A stretch of DNA of 64,000 nt from Dendrophyllia cribrosa. Taxonomy: Eukaryota > Cnidaria > Anthozoa > Scleractinia > Dendrophylliidae. Of this stretch, positions 11,069-21,200 are shown one piece after another (positions within the stretch are counted from its first letter, which is position 1; each line of letters begins with the position of its first letter). Made by a program: the position numbers and the translations under genes. The stretch lies in NCBI GenBank assembly GCA_024195265.1, contig JAJLRJ010000008.1, forward strand, positions 23,930,932 to 23,994,931, given 5' to 3'. The notes beneath the pieces were generated by a model. It was not told the DNA's origin and made no database searches. It saw only the letters and a list, made by a program, of their open reading frames with translations.

Positions 11069-12097
11069 TCAGAGATTTTCCACATCACTCAGTGGAACCC
11101 AAGAATTGAATTTATCGGGATATCCTTTCCATTTAACCAAGGCTTTCTTTTTCTTCTGGTCGCGGTGAATAACCTTTTTAATGCGAAACACGCTTTGTGT
11201 TGTCCTTTGGAGTTCCGCCTCGTAAAATGATCCAGTTATTTTTTCTCCCAACAGATCGACTAACCTATACGTCGGAGGATTTGTGTTCAAAACCTCGTCG
11301 ACGACAAATATCTCCTCTGTCCAGTTCGGGGTGAAACCTTTGTCGAATATTTTTCGCTTGTATTTTGAAATTCGGACTTTGTCGCCGACTTTGAATTTTG
11401 CTGGGTTGTGTTTAGTATAAATCATGTCGCCGAAAAGATTAGCAAAAACCTTTGTTTCATTTTTCTGTTTGCTCGCCTCTGCGGGTGACATCTTAATGCT
11501 TGAATGATAAGTGTTATTATATTGATCCACTAACCTATCCAGTTTGTCAAAGAAAATTGTATTATTGTTAGCAGAAAACATCCGGAAGAGTTTCTCCTTC
11601 ATCGTCTTGTTCCAACGTTCAACCACAGATGACTTTTCTTCGTTCTCTGTGGTATACAATTTTATCCCATTCAAGTCAAGGAGATCCTTCATAGTTCCAT
11701 TGAAAAATTCACTTCCTTTGTCTGTCCAAAGCATTTTCGGTTTTCGCGCCTTCGCAAATATGGAACGGAAAGCATCTGCAACTGTTTGTCCTCGCTTGTC
11801 TTTCAAGGGGTGAATCCAACCGAACTTTGAGAAAACATCGATCACCATCAGGAGATATCTTATTCCCTTGTTCCACTTTGAAAATTTCCCCATCTCAACC
11901 AGATCAGCCGCCCAGATGTTGTCAATCCCATATGAAATGACTCTTCTCTTTGGAAATCTTCTCCTTATTGGCTGGTGAAGTTCATTTGCCAGATTTTGAG
12001 TCCAGCCTTCACTCAAAATCTTTTCCCGTTTTTTGGGAGACCGAGCCCAAGTTTTTGTTTTGCGTTGATTGTGTTTCTTGCTAAAGCATGTCCCCAT
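11069..12097 (-). CDS. Retroviral-type integrase (rve) with chromodomain
   Basis: 342 residues, apparently full length. The catalytic core shows the DDE triad: Asp in IWAADLVEM, Asp in LWTDKGSEF, and Glu in SSVVERWN about 34 residues later. Downstream is an SH3-like region (KFKVGDKVRISKYKRKI). The last 40 residues form a chromodomain (VFRIKKVIHRD...ALVKWKGYPDKFNSWVPLSDV) that may steer integration to particular chromatin marks. An HHCC-type zinc finger is not evident. The ATG at 12097 overlaps the upstream PLA2-type frame by about 85 nt. This enzyme would insert the element and create the 6-bp TAGATT duplication. No break seen. Confidence 0.93.
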   Translation of the reverse strand: MGTCFSKKHNQRKTKTWARSPKKREKILSEGWTQNLANELHQPIRRRFPKRRVISYGIDNIWAADLVEMGKFSKWNKGIRYLLMVIDVFSKFGWIHPLKDKRGQTVADAFRSIFAKARKPKMLWTDKGSEFFNGTMKDLLDLNGIKLYTTENEEKSSVVERWNKTMKEKLFRMFSANNNTIFFDKLDRLVDQYNNTYHSSIKMSPAEASKQKNETKVFANLFGDMIYTKHNPAKFKVGDKVRISKYKRKIFDKGFTPNWTEEIFVVDEVLNTNPPTYRLVDLLGEKITGSFYEAELQRTTQSVFRIKKVIHRDQKKKKALVKWKGYPDKFNSWVPLSDVENL

Positions 12098-12792
12098 TGT
12101 CTTTCTGCCCAGGGAATAGCATCCAATGCGGCAACCATCTTTCTGTCTGCTTTGTTTTTACATTTGCGTGGATCTGTTTGTTTTGCACAGATTGAATAAT
12201 CCACATCATGTTGCATAGAAACTGCATCTGTTTTTCCTGTTGGTTGTTGCCAGATTTCCAGAATCTTTCCAGTATCGTCAAATCTGACTTGCTTTTCCAA
12301 TGGGTTATATGGACCTGTGAAGTTATGTCCGGGGAGAGTGAATCCTCCTTTTGGTCTGGGAAGTTTTCCTATCAAAGCATGGGCATCGATCCCGCGACCG
12401 GATAAGGGATCTAATTTCTTTGAAATGTCACTTGCAAATGCGTCCAATCCTTGATCAAGATATTTATTCACCGCACCTTTCATTTTTTGTTTGGCAAAAT
12501 CTGATTTAACCGCTTTGGATAATCCAATACGGCCAAGATTAGTCAATCCTTTCACGCCGCTTTTTAAGGCAATTTCACCGAGTGAATGACTGTCGGCTAT
12601 ATCGAAAAAGCCCCCACCTTGTGAGGGCAGACTTAGTTTCCCGAGTTCCCTTGTTTCACGAATCTAGTTTTTTTTAATTCCGCATGAAGCGCAATGGCAG
12701 AAAAACATCTTTCTCCCATTTTTTGCAGTCATATATCCGGATGGTTCAACGCAACCAGTGAACCTTTTTTCTTTGACGCAATATGATTCCAT
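12013..12792 (-). CDS. Zinc-ribbon plus parvovirus-like PLA2 virion protein, frame broken
   Basis: Two pieces in the same frame. 12792-12664 is a 42-codon zinc-ribbon-like piece from an ATG with Cys pairs (YCV, FCHCASCG). After a TAG at 12664-12666, directly beside an eight-A run, the frame continues to 12013. The second piece contains a Gly-rich segment (LPSQGGGFFDIADS) and a phospholipase A2-type domain: GPYNPL Ca-loop-like motif and the HD catalytic pair in MQHDVDYSIC. Parvovirus capsids use this fold to breach endosomal membranes; the same role in a Polinton virion is inference. The TAG could be a true nonsense codon or the product of compensating indels. Confidence 0.7.
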
Positions 12793-12794
12793 TT

Positions 12795-13463
12795 TTAATT
12801 GAAATAATCTTTTATGAATTTCTCATTTTGCATTGTGTCAGTCAAACTGAAAGGTTGGAGAATATCATAGAAATCTTTCCCCTGCGACCATTGATGCAGG
12901 AAATAAAGGCAATAATACCCGCAAAGAACACTGTTGATGTTTTGATACTGACTGCTGTTCCAAATTACAGGTTTGGAACTTTTAAATTCGAGAGGATAGC
13001 CCATGCCGAAACTATCAAAATACCATATGAATTTCTCCGATGGGACGCAACAAACCCAATGAGTTCCTGCATTTTTAAGCGAATCAAGATTGATGATGCA
13101 TGGGCTGTGTTTTTTGGGCATAGCTTCATCTCTTGCAAATATTCCTTTGAAATTGGGAATCCCCAGATATTCAATCCAATTCAACAGATCAATATTATTC
13201 AGGGGTTTAATTACAAATTTAGGTCTCACAGAAGTGCCCCGAGAATTGGAATGCTGTTGAATGGACTTTTCGACCCTAACAGAAGTCCTTTGCCCTTTTT
13301 TGATTTTTTTTTCCCATTCCAACAGAGTTTCTCCAACTTCCAATGAATGGAGGAGGTCTTGCCCAAGGAGTTCCCAGTCTAGGGGCACCTTTTCCTTTTG
13401 GTCGTCCAACTCTGGGAGCACCTTTTCCTTTTGGTCTGCCAACTCTAGGGGCACCTTTTCCAA
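12795..13463 (-). CDS. Adenain-like cysteine protease (maturation protease)
   Basis: The protease domain occupies about the last 145 residues (from about 13230). Catalytic residues are visible: His in GTHWVCC, Asp in YFDSFGM, Gln in NSSQYQ, Cys in SVLCGYYCL. This is the C5/Ulp1-like adenain fold that cleaves capsid precursors during virion maturation. No in-frame ATG precedes the domain; the upstream part of the frame overlaps the C-terminus of the core-protein gene and is probably not translated. A GTG at about 13229 or a lost ATG must serve as start, or there is an upstream indel. The stop is 2 nt from the next gene's ATG. Confidence 0.85.
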   Translation of the reverse strand: MEKVPLELADQKEKVLPELDDQKEKVPLDWELLGQDLLHSLEVGETLLEWEKKIKKGQRTSVRVEKSIQQHSNSRGTSVRPKFVIKPLNNIDLLNWIEYLGIPNFKGIFARDEAMPKKHSPCIINLDSLKNAGTHWVCCVPSEKFIWYFDSFGMGYPLEFKSSKPVIWNSSQYQNINSVLCGYYCLYFLHQWSQGKDFYDILQPFSLTDTMQNEKFIKDYFN

Positions 13464-14029
13464 ATAAATTCTTTACCATGTCAAGAGCAAGTGGAATTCC
13501 AATGGATGCCAGAATGGTGCCAAGTGCTCCACCAGATTGTTTTGCGGTTGGTTTCATCACAACTTGTCCTCCTGATTGCAAGGCAGTTAAAATATCTTGT
13601 TTCTGTTTATTTGTCAACAAATTTTTATTGTCAATCAGTTTTCTGAATTTTATCTTGGGGAATGAGAAATCCACCTACTTGACCTTTTCCACTAATTGCT
13701 TTTACGACTTGACTTGCTCCTTCACTTGCCAATCCAGCCAATGCTGACAATCCAAGTGTTTTTCCCAGGGTTGGCACCAATGTTTTCACTAAAGGAACAA
13801 CAGCAGAAAATAGACTTCCACCTTGTTTCATCACTTTTCTGATTTGAGCTTTTGTTATCTTAATCTCAACTCCTTTTCCCAGAGATTTTGCTTTTGCGAT
13901 TCTTTTAATTTGATTGGCTGTCAGCATCAGTTCATCATTTCCACTTGTTTGATTTCGTCCCAATCTCAGGGTGATAGGCATGTTTGTTCTGAATGCTCTT
14001 CCAAGTTTTTGTTTTTGCCCTTTAGACAA
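13226..14029 (-). CDS. Hydrophobic virion core protein (pVI/pX-like), two frame breaks
   Basis: Three consecutive frames make one gene. 14029-13631 carries a helix-rich start (MLTANQIKRIAKAKSLGKG, KAQIRKVMKQGG) and a hydrophobic Gly/Ala segment (VKTLVPTLGKTLGLSALAGL). 13674-13276 continues with LTNKQKQDILTALQSGG, a membrane-active-looking segment (LGTILASIGIPLALDMV) and GKGAPRVG repeats. A third frame gives a short hydrophobic C-terminus ending at 13226. Breaks lie near 13650 (A-rich run) and near 13300-13310 (a nine-A run on the coding strand). The family is a recurrent metazoan Polinton minor virion protein compared with adenovirus pVI/pX. The exact homology is uncertain. Confidence 0.65.
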
Positions 14030-14093
14030 ATTTATTTTGAGGGTGATATGTTGTCATTTTTAATGATAACATATGTTTTCGCTCCGCTCCGCT

Positions 14094-15381
14094 TTAGGCA
14101 ATGACCAGCTCATTTCCAACTTTATCAATCTTAGCTGTTTCCTCATAAAAAACCACTGCATGCACATGGAAGGCTGCAGCTGCATTGGCATTCAGTGTAT
14201 ATCGAAATATCAACTGTTTGGGATCTCGTGTTGGTTTTTCAGCTTGGTAAGACAAGTCGAAATAAATGAGGCTGAAGAGAGATTGAAAGTTAGCCAAATT
14301 TAACTGAGTCCCAGTGTTGAAGTCATTTTTCCTCATTGCATAAGCCATGACATCATTGAAGATTCTGACTTTCGATTCTGTGTCATAGTCAGTTTCAGGA
14401 TAAAACACTCCATTTCCATACTCCAATCTGCAAGTTGACAAGGATGAGTTTGCATTTGCTGCATTCAGCTTGAAAGTGTCAAAGAGATATGGGTTATCTT
14501 CTGCAGGGTCATCATTGGGGTGGAGCTACTCTTTTCAGCTAGACAAAAATATGCCTCACATTGTCAATGCTCGCTGAAATCTGGAAGAATCCTGATGATT
14601 GTGTAGGAGGTGATTGATCATATATCTCCCTCAGATATTTCCATTGCGATTCTTTCAGGAATGAACTGATAAATTTGTCATAAAGAGAATCTTTTGGTGT
14701 CAATCTCGGCACCCAAAGCAAAAATCGATTCACCACAACTCTTCCAGGATCTGTACCATTTGCCATATGAATCAATTCATCATCCTGTTGAAGATTAATT
14801 TCGAATTGCAGCTGCATTGGGACCAACATCCTGTCTTCCAGTTCTTCGAAAAAGGAGAAACGATTCAGGGGGATAATTGCATTAACATCTTTAGCACCTC
14901 CAGCTCCATTGTCTCGAACTGCCTGAGTTTGCAACCGCCTCGCTTCAAATCCTGTGTTATTCGCAGCTGTTGTCGCATTCACATCCAAATACCAGAAACT
15001 GTTTTTTGCGACTGATCTGCTGAAGTCATCTGAGTATTCCAACAGATTTTTAACAAAAGTAACTTTATGCAGATTGTCAGGTTCGTAAACAATCTTCCCT
15101 GCAGATCTGATTGTCATGTGTTTTATCAGGGAATGTGAACCATTTATCACTGTTATCCTATCAGCAGCAGCATATCCAGCACCATCTGCTAATTTCTGGA
15201 GTTGAAATTGCACTTCAAAATAAGCGTTATGCCAGTCATAAAACGCCGATCTGTCATTAATGGTGAATTTATAACCATTTTTTGCTTGATGTTGCCCATT
15301 TGCTGGGGCTCTGATAACATCATCCAACTGGAATCTTACTAATTCATTTCTTTGGAGATATTCATTCGATCGAAAAGCCAT
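14094..15381 (-). CDS. Major capsid protein (double jelly-roll), two one-base frame breaks
   Basis: The first frame (15381-14539) starts MAFRSNEYLQRNELVRFQLD and contains the long jelly-roll strands (FYDWHNAYFEVQFQL, ELEDRMLVPMQLQFEINL). The second (14441-14094, open from about 14515) supplies the C-terminal part (STCRLEYGNGVFYPETDYDT, FSLIYFDLSYQ). This corresponds to the Polinton hexon-like capsid protein forming the icosahedral shell. The frame changes twice within about 40 bases (14500-14545), once beside a five-T run and once beside a C run. Both look like one-base losses. Otherwise the gene is collinear, and its length with both halves fits the family. Confidence 0.85.
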
Positions 15382-15395
15382 TTTGATAGATTATT

Positions 15396-15788
15396 TTAAA
15401 TTCCTTGGCCACTGATCAGTCTATTCAGGATGTCAGTTGCACTTTCTCCAGAAGTTGAAGCAGGGTGAGATTGTGGTTTTCGTCCTCGTTTCGCAGGACT
15501 CGCAGATGGTTTTCCAATCTTCATGTTTCCCAGTTTTTTCATGATCAAATCACCTGATTTTTCAACTGCCATTTTGCCCACTTTTTCCCCAGCGTGAGAA
15601 ATTCCTGCATCCAAAGCTTTTTTCGCAAATGGTTTCGCAACTTTCTTGAGAATTCCTTTCATGGCTGGTCCTGCCATCTTTTTCAGTGGCTTGAAGATGG
15701 AATCAAAAATGATTCCTGTTCCTTTGTGCTTATAAACAAACTTCCCCAGTTTGGGGTGATAATAACGAGAAAATTCATATGCTTTCAT
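15396..15788 (-). CDS. Small basic structural protein of unknown function
   Basis: 130 residues. It starts MKAYEFSRYYHPKLGKFVYK and has a Lys/Gly/Ala-rich middle (IFKPLKKMAGPAMKGILKKV) likely to be amphipathic helix. The tail is basic and Pro/Ser-rich (KPSASPAKRGRKPQSHPAST) and ends NRLISGQGI. It lies between penton and major capsid genes with 1-nt and 14-nt gaps, pointing to a virion or core role such as DNA condensation or membrane activity. I do not recognise a named family. Confidence 0.7.
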   Translation of the reverse strand: MKAYEFSRYYHPKLGKFVYKHKGTGIIFDSIFKPLKKMAGPAMKGILKKVAKPFAKKALDAGISHAGEKVGKMAVEKSGDLIMKKLGNMKIGKPSASPAKRGRKPQSHPASTSGESATDILNRLISGQGI

Positions 15789-15789
15789 T

Positions 15790-16547
15790 TTATAGTCTTT
15801 TTTTTAATATTAATGAGAATGCTGTGTCTAACCCATTCAAGTTGACAATTCTTCTTTTCCCGTCTGTGATATAGATGCGGATTGAGCTGATCGTGTTTTT
15901 ATTCACAGGGCAGAATGCTATTTTTATGGGTTCACGCTCAAAACTATATGATGCCTGCAGAATGGATGTGGAAAAGGAATAGATAATGTCAGTCTCTTCT
16001 CCATCCACAAGTGAATTATTTGTTAAATCACAATGAATGTTCAACATATCAGTATCTTGACTGAGGTTTGGAACTTTAGGACCAATATTAACTTTCTCTT
16101 TCAGAATCTTTTTATCAAACCCTACAAGCTCCCCGAAATTCGATTGGGTGAAATCCAGTTGATAATTTTCAGCCAATGTTATTGTTACTCTGAAAGTTTC
16201 ATTGCTGAAGGCCAGATTGATGGGGAAAACATCTTCTTTTCCAGCGACTTTCACCACTGTTGCTTTTGAATGAAATCATTTATTCCAGAATACCCCCAAA
16301 CTCCAGCAGGAAACGCAATATCGGAAAATGTTTTCCCACCATCAGAGGAAAACCTGACGAGTTGATTTTCATATTGAGGATTGATGTTATACCACGTAAA
16401 ACTCATATTGATGATTCGTTTCAACCCAACAACATATTGTTCATTCGGATCAAGAATAATTTGACGATTAAATTTTGTTGTGAAATCTGCAGGTTTGTTT
16501 TGTCTGTTCTTAACGGCGCAAGATGACAGGACGATTTCTCTTTCCAT
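15790..16547 (-). CDS. Minor capsid (penton, single jelly-roll), one frame break
   Basis: The start is the ATG at 16547 (MEREIVLSSCAVKNRQNKPA), 1 nt from the stop of the upstream gene. The first frame runs to 16251 and contains the PADFTTKFNRQIILDP strand and the GVWGYSGINDFIQK segment. The second frame (to 15790) continues with TFRVTITLAENYQLDF, SNFGELVGFDKKIL and the C-terminal SSIRIYITDGKRRIVNLNG. This is the Polinton penton protein that occupies the five-fold vertices. The frame changes once at about 16255-16262 in an AAGCAACAG context. Nothing else is missing. Confidence 0.85.
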
Positions 16548-16548
16548 T

Positions 16549-17556
16549 TTATGTTTTGAAATAGTTTTTGAACAGCTTTTCATGCTGGGATTTGTTGATA
16601 ACTGACTCTTTCAGGAGAAGATCAAGAATGCCCACTCCAGTGTTTCTGATTGCTAGATTTGTGTTTCCCAGCAAGAATGGAGCCAATGATTACCTCAAGT
16701 TTCTTGAGAAGTTCTTTGGGATTGGAGAACAAGCGGATAGCTCCACCTCTTTGTCTTCTCCTCAGCCCAGAACCCTGAAATGTTTTTGCTTTCTTTGTGT
16801 AATGTTGTATGTAATCATTCAGAACTTTGAAGGAATGGTCTAATTTGCGATGCTGCTTTTTCATTGTCTGTTCAGCTATTTCTTTGTTTTTGAATCTTTT
16901 AGTCCAAGCAGCTTTATACCCTTTCAGCTGGTTTCTTCTATGTTTTGCATCAGCAAGAATGTTTTGCTCAAGATAATTTTGTTTCTGTTTTGCTGTGATA
17001 TCTGGGTCTGCAAGCATCCAATCCACTGTGTTATAAGTATCAATCTCCAATTCAGCCAAATATTCATCAGCAACCTCTTTGCGTTCTTTCTTTTCCTTTG
17101 TTTTTTTTGTCTGCTTCCTTTTTCTTTTCTTGTTCTTCATCCTCAGGCTCCAGAGAGTAATCAGGAATTTCATCTTCATATGGAGGTGGATCACTTCCAA
17201 ACTCTTCCCTCAAGTTTGTGGGACTTGTTTTTCAGCTTGCGGCGCAACAACCTCATCATCCAACAAACTGCCAACATCCATCTCTTCAAATGGATCGACT
17301 TCTGGATAATAATCTATGCCTGGATCGACTTTTGAGGTTGTTGGCTTTCTCCTCCGAATTGGCAAGGATGGTTGTCTCAAATTCGACGCAACAACCTCAC
17401 TAGTTTTGCTGTTATGGGACGGAACATTTTTGCTAGTCCAGTTTGGCTTGTTTCTTCACCCAACTTTTTCTGGGTGATTGCATAGTGAACAAAGTTGATT
17501 TTTTTACCCAAAGCAGATTTGCTTTTGGCCATTTCATTCCATTTCAATAAACTCAT
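16549..17556 (-). CDS. Polinton hypothetical protein, several frame breaks
   Basis: Pieces in different frames read collinearly. 17556-17377 starts MSLLKWNEMAKSKSALGKK. A Pro/acidic linker follows in a second frame (about 17420-17212, with YYPEVDPFEEMDVG), then an acidic and lysine-rich stretch in a third. 17100-16622 carries a helical domain (YLAELEIDTYNTVDWMLADP) and a GGAIRLFSNPKELLKKLE motif. The last residues lie in another frame ending at the TAA 16549-16551. At least four breaks occur, near 17430, 17210, 17105 and 16665, mostly next to A or G runs. I recall similar GGAI-NPKELLKKLE endings in other animal Polintons. Position beside penton suggests a virion protein; function unknown. Confidence 0.6.
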
Positions 17557-17650
17557 TTTAAGTCCACAAACATGAATTTGGATGAAGAACATGATGTTGA
17601 ACAAGATGTTGAACAAGATGTTCATCTGAATTTGTCTTCTGGGAAATAAA
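17557..17650. promoter_or_regulatory. Divergent intergenic region with a 25-codon upstream ORF
   Basis: The 94-bp gap between the divergent 17556 (-) and 17651 (+) genes must hold both start regions. On the plus strand an ATG at 17572 opens a 25-codon acidic frame that ends TAA at 17647-17649, one base before the ATPase ATG. It contains a tandem GATGTTGAACAA repeat (peptide DVEQDVEQDV). It could be a real micro-protein, a translational control uORF, or chance. Confidence 0.45.
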
Positions 17651-18281
17651 ATGAAGATTCCAAATTATGATTGCCATGACCCAATCACAAACTTTCGACA
17701 GTTGCAACCTTTTATGCCGGATCGAACTTTCAGAATGTTGATCTGTGGTCCTTCAGGATCTGGAAAAACAAACGTTCTCCTGGATATGATTTTGAGATTG
17801 CTTTTCTACGATAAGATCTTCCTCTATGCGAAAAATCTGGACCAAGCCAAATATCAACACCTGATGAAAACATTTCATCCAATCAGCAAAGAAGCTGGAT
17901 ATGACATCATTGAAGCATCCCAGGATGAAATCATCCCAGTTTCTGAATTATCTGGGGAGAATCAAAAACTGGTTGTTTTTGACGATTTTGTTTGCGAAAA
18001 GAATCAAAAGCCATTGGTTGACTATTTCATCCAAGGCCGGCATAAGAATTGTTCTGTGATTTATCTTTCACAAAGTTATTTCCAAACACCAAAAGATATC
18101 CGCCTGAATTGCTCGCATCTTTGCATTTTTGAATTCCAAGCAACAAAGAAATTACCGCAATCTGCAGGGAGAATAACATCAAGAAAGAAGATTATCTGAA
18201 AGCCATGCGTGATCCGTTTTCTTTCCTCTATGTGGATAAACCAGGAAATTCATGGCTAAAAACTTTGATGAAAGACTTTAA
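17651..18281 (+). CDS. DNA-packaging ATPase (FtsK/HerA-type), frame breaks near the end
   Basis: Starts ATG at 17651. Walker A is GPSGSGKT (residues about 33-40) and Walker B is LVVFDDF (about 112-118), with a downstream QGRHKNCSVIYLSQSYFQTP sensor-type segment. This is the Polinton/adenovirus IVa2-like genome-packaging ATPase. The first frame closes at 18197 after a break beside AAAGAAATT at about 18146. The family-like sequence (YLKAMRDPFSFLYVDKP) continues in the next frame. A further break near 18240 would bring a TAA at 18279-18281, one base before the fibre ATG. Both breaks are one-base and near A runs. Confidence 0.85.
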
Positions 18282-18282
18282 A

Positions 18283-21200
18283 ATGAGCTACTCAAATGGA
18301 TTGCTTTCTGAAACAACAAGCACCTCACATGGAGGACGAGATGGAAGAGATGGATTGCCAGGAGTTGGTTTTAAGCTGACATCCACAGGAGATTATGATA
18401 TGGAAACAGAAAACTAGTTAATGTTGCTGAAGGAACAGCAAATGGTGATGCAATCACAAAACATCAAGTTGACTCGTTGAAAAGCAGTGTGGAAACCAAA
18501 CTAATTCAACTGAGAGCAGATTCTTTGCAGGTTGATGGTTCTTCCCATATGACTGGAGATCTGGACCTCAGGGGAAAGAAACTGATTCTTCCCGGTGAAA
18601 TTGACATGGATCGAAAGTTGATCACAAATCTGGATACAGATGAAAATCAAGATCTTTCTGCGGTGAACATGGTGACGCTGAAAAAATATCACCCAGCTGC
18701 ACCTGCTCACACGCATGAAGTAACGAAAGACATTGATTTGAAAGGACTTTTCCATGTCACGCATTCAAAACAACAAACTTATTGACCTGTCAGCGAACTA
18801 TAACAATCTGATCTCCTATGATGACGCAAAAATGTTTTTGTCAGCCGAAAAGAAACATTCCCAATGGAAACAAGTCTTGATATGGGAAACCAATTTGTTT
18901 ATAACGTGAAAGATCCAACAGCAATCGACCAAGCAGTCAACAAAAAATATGTGGACACGGCAGTCTCCGAGCTGGTGGGGCAGATAGCCAACACGGCAGT
19001 CAAAAAGCTTTCTTTGTCAGGTGGAACAATGACTGGGGAATTGGATATGGGATCGGAGAAAATCATTGGTCTTCCCGATCCAAAAACATCCAATGAAGCA
19101 ACATCAAAACAATATGTCGATACACAGTTAAGTGGCAGTCCCGCTAAAAGCGGTCCACTCGATTTCGCGACCAAAAATAGTTTCCCTTTATTTTTTGCAG
19201 ATGAAAAGGCTTTGGTACACATGTATGAAATACACAATTCTTTTTTTCAAATTCTTTATTTTCGCCCTGCTACGAGCAAAAAACGAATTCAGGCCGTCTC
19301 GGCCTTTTCGACGGTGATCTGAAGACTAAAATTGATGGTTTTTGAGAGGCGCTCTACGCAGAAACAAATGCAGTTGAAGACATTTTGTTTAGGTCATGTT
19401 TCTAAGCTAAACTAGAGTAGTTTACAGACAAAGTGTAAAAAATTTCAATAAAATGTTAAGCAAGCTGAGGCAACTTAAAGACAACCCACTCTGAAGCCTA
19501 TGTTCAGACACTGAAAATGGGGCAAGAACGAGGAAAAATTTCTCAAACGTTGCGGCCTAAACTTGGTTTTAAAACCACGTCACAGTAAAGTTCTTACCTT
19601 ATTTTATCGAGTTATAAGCTCAAACGTGTGGGTATCCTCCGGGATCGCAAGCGAGAAGAGATTATAATCAGCCATTGACAGTGTGTTTACATAATTATCG
19701 GTCGTGCCAAAGGTCATTTGCATTACTCTTCGGCTCTTCCAAAATGTTTCTATTGAGGCTTGAATTCGATTGTAGTTCTCCAAGATAAATGTCGACAGCT
19801 TCTTTAATACTTCTGCGTCAGAATTAGATCGAGAACAGATGTAAAAGTTACAATAAGTTGAATAATCTTCATGGCGGCGACACGTTCCGGGCTCGACAAA
19901 GCAAACAACGAGGCCTTTTAGCATGTTTCGGAGAAATCTTCATTAAAATCAGTACTTGATCCAAATTCTCTGTTCCAGTAACGAGTATTAAAGGTTTTCC
20001 ACGTCCCTACAATAAAAAGAAAGTCACAGTTTATTCTTATCCACAATTTTATACTGTTGAAATTCACCCGTGGTAGAAACTAAACTTGACCATGGCATGT
20101 AAATACTGTAGATATAATTTGAAAAAAAAAATCAACGACAACCAGAAATTTCACTGCGATACATGAACTACTCACCGGTGAGAGGTTGAAATATATGGAT
20201 AACTTGAGTTTCAGATTCGTTTTTAAGGGCTTCTCGCCAAGCGACCGCAGAAAGTTTTCTTAGCTTCAAAATGTGCGTACCTTTGTCACGCGACCTTGAT
20301 AACATTGTGTGACAAGTTATGACACAAGCCAAGTGCTCGAAGCTACACATTTTCAAGCGAAAAAACTTTTTGCTGTCGCTTGGCGAGTAGCCCTTAAAAA
20401 CGAATCTTAAACTCAAGTTATTCATATATTTCAACCTCTCACCGGTGAGTAGTTCACGTATCGCAGTGAAACTTCTGGTTGTCGTTAATTTTTTTCAAAT
20501 TATACGATATTTGCATGCCACGGTCAAGTTAAGATTCCGCCACGGGTGAATTTCAACAGTATAAAATCGTGGATCAGAATAAACTTTGACTTTCTTTTTA
20601 TTGTAGGGACGTGGAAAACCTTAAATACTCGTTACTGGAACAGAGAATTTGGATCAAGTACTGATTTTAATGAAGATTTCTCCGAAACATGCTAAAAGGC
20701 CTCGTTGTTTGCTTTGTCGAGCCCGGAACGTGTCGCCGCCATGAAGATTATTCAACTTATTGTAACTTTTACATCTGTTCTCGATCTAATTCTGACGCAG
20801 AAGTATTAAAGAAGCTGTCGACATTTATCTTGGAGAACTACAATCGAATTCAAACCTCAATAGAAACATTTTGGAAGAGCCGAAGAGTAATGCAAATGAC
20901 TTTTGGCACGACCGATAATTATGTAAACACACTGTCAATGGCTGATTATAATCTCTTCTCGCTTGCGATCCCGGAGGATACCCACACGTTTGAGCTTATA
21001 ACTCGATAAAATAAGGTAAGAACTTTATTGTGACGTGGTTTTAAAACCAAGTTTAGGCCGCAACGTTTGAGAAATTTTCCTCGTTCTTGCTCCATTTTCA
21101 GTGTCTGAATATAGGCTTCAGAGTGGGTTGTCTTTAAGTTGCCTCAGCTTGCTTAACATTTTATTGAAATTTTTTACACTTTGTCTGTAAACTACTCTAG

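Noticed and set aside
12664..12666. Programmed stop-codon readthrough between zinc ribbon and PLA2 domain
   Set aside because: The stop abuts an eight-A run in a region full of homopolymer indels; error or decay is the simpler explanation, and no readthrough signal was seen.
16549..18281. Programmed ribosomal frameshifting in the virion genes
   Set aside because: Breaks occur at many different sites without a shared slippery heptamer and also in host exons, so a common technical or decay cause is preferred.
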